NCBI GenBank assembly: GCA_033557465.1
Contig: CM066031.1
Span: 1,673,818,800 to 1,673,882,799, forward strand
DNA: 64,000 nucleotides
Source of the DNA: Ichthyophis bannanicus
Taxonomy: Eukaryota > Chordata > Amphibia > Gymnophiona > Ichthyophiidae
Direction: 5' to 3'
Made by a program: the position numbers and the translations under genes. Shown piece by piece: positions 62,881 to 64,000 of this stretch. Positions within the stretch are counted from its first letter, which is position 1. Each line of letters begins with the position of its first letter. Under the pieces are notes generated by a model. The model was given only the letters and a program-made list of their open reading frames with translations. It was not told the origin of the DNA and searched no databases.

Positions 62881-63926
62881 TTGATGCCATCACTAAAGTG
62901 TATTCTGCACTGAAAGAGTATCTTTAAAACTTCTTGGTTGACTATACTAATCTTGTGATGCATAAGATCAGTACAACTGACCTATGAGTTTTAAAGATAC
63001 TTTGCTCAGTTGGCCAACACTCTGAGACGTACTCTGTTAAGGCTGTAAAACTGTGACATCTACTAGATAAGTAGCAGTCGTCTTAAAGATTTATCTTAAA
63101 ATGATAGACAATAGAAAGAATGGCTAATTATGGCAGTCTGGTACATTTGTGTGTGCATATTCATTCACTATATTTTAATGTAAACATAAACCCTATAAAT
63201 CAGAATTGGCAAACTAAGCAGATGCAAGTCGAAAGTAAAAGTCACCCTACAAATTTTCTCGAGGCATTTGGAAGAAATAGATGGTGAAATCTAGGTCATG
63301 GAAACCTGAAAATAGCCCCATAGTATTATAGCCAAAAAGCAGAGCTCAGTACAGTCAGCAGCACCAGAATATGAAAGAATAAGCATTAAAAACAAGCCAT
63401 TTCAGTGTTTAAGTAATTTTATTAAAGGAAGAATGTTATAATCCAAATTGTTTCTTTGCTCAGCTATCAATTCTGTCAATTAAAACAGTGGTGATATTCT
63501 GAGCTTTTCCACAGAAAATTACAAAATGAAAGAAAGGAATGCTTTAACTTTTCGTACTGTGCAGAAAATGCCTTTCCCCGGGTCTAAAAACATTAATTTT
63601 GTTTTACTATTTTTCTATTTTTTTAATTTTTTTTTTATTAATGTGATCTAGGACTAGCTGTTTGTTTGCTAGACCTGGCATTTGCTCCGTACGTAAGCAT
63701 CAACGTTTCCTTTCCTTTTTTTGTTTGTTTTATGTTTTGCAATGTTTTTTTGCAATTTAAATTTTTCCATGTTTAGATATTTTTCTTCGGTGAAGCGAAA
63801 TTCGATTTTTCAGTTCGTTTCTTTCTGTGAAAGTAAAAAAAAAATCAAATTACCAGTTCAACTTGTGGTTGAGCTTTGTTTAATGTAATTGGTATCACCA
63901 TATATCACCATCACACTAGTATGCAA
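62881..63926. other. No recognised feature
   Basis: AT-rich, with no repeat family or conserved frame that I can name. Confidence 0.4.
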
Positions 63927-64000
63927 CATTTTTTTTTTTTTTTTCCATTAAATATTTATTGAAAGTTGACACAAAGAAAAACAGCACTTCCCAATACACA
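63927..64000 (-). mobile_element. 3' end of a poly(A) retroposon, cut by window edge
   Basis: A run of about 17 T at 63929-63945, followed by CCATTAAATATTTATTGAAA. On the minus strand this is CAATAAATATTTAATGG plus poly(A), so a polyadenylation signal lies 12 bases before the tail. Could be an L1 or a processed copy. Confidence 0.5.

Noticed and set aside
62881..63926. Possible host exon or regulatory region near the right edge
   Set aside because: I looked for splice-bounded conserved frames and saw none; AT-rich and unmarked.

Overview
No host gene is visible in this window. It is a dense, nested block of transposable elements from a eukaryotic, almost certainly vertebrate, genome. DIRS-type tyrosine-recombinase retroelements dominate. 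They are mixed with Penelope-like elements (PLE), LINEs of the CR1, L2, L1 and RTE types, a Tc1/mariner transposon and tRNA-headed SINEs. This mixture, with several DIRS families of different age, fits an amphibian. A caecilian is my best guess, but that is an inference and cannot be proved from the sequence alone.

Left half (1-32913). An old minus-strand DIRS copy (DIRS-0) was split at a TA by a Tc1-like transposon with TIRs at 1031 and 32913. The Tc1 element is now spread over five pieces that add up to about 1.6 kb. Inserted into it are: an L1 (ORF1), itself split by the 5.9 kb DIRS-alpha (2404-8345); CR1 and L2 3' ends; a 2 kb near-perfect PLE palindrome with a 13 bp target duplication (9470-11589); a CR1 carrying an RTE and an L2 (12131-14551); and DIRS-C (15225-32732). 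DIRS-C holds a fold-back DIRS-B (18108-32150), which holds a PLE (20925-30881), which holds DIRS-A1 (24757-30541).

Middle (33040-48315). DIRS-E sits in DIRS-0. It is split by a + strand L2 LINE (36662-46137) with a tandem 5' UTR, and that L2 is split in its endonuclease by DIRS-A2 (37761-43509). A1 and A2 are very similar, same-orientation copies.

Right part (48316-64000). It holds the gag start of DIRS-0, a SINE with an RTE-like tail, a CR1 (ORF1 esterase plus endonuclease) split by DIRS-D (51276-56671, gag only), another minus-strand L2 (58668-61990), stretches with nothing recognisable, and a poly-T/AATAAA retroposon end at the window edge.

The DIRS copies show the textbook architecture: inverted terminal repeats, plus an internal complementary region (ICR) that equals the joined outer ends. 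On the coding strand the order is gag, RT-RNase H-methylase-like region, then tyrosine recombinase (YR). The YR frame lies over the RT/RNase H frame. A consensus splice donor lies about 10-15 bases from the 3' terminus in most copies. DIRS insertions leave exact or near-exact empty sites without long duplications. Most coding regions carry a few stops or frameshifts; A1 YR, A2 gag, alpha RNase H-YR and the PLE GIY-YIG frame are still open.
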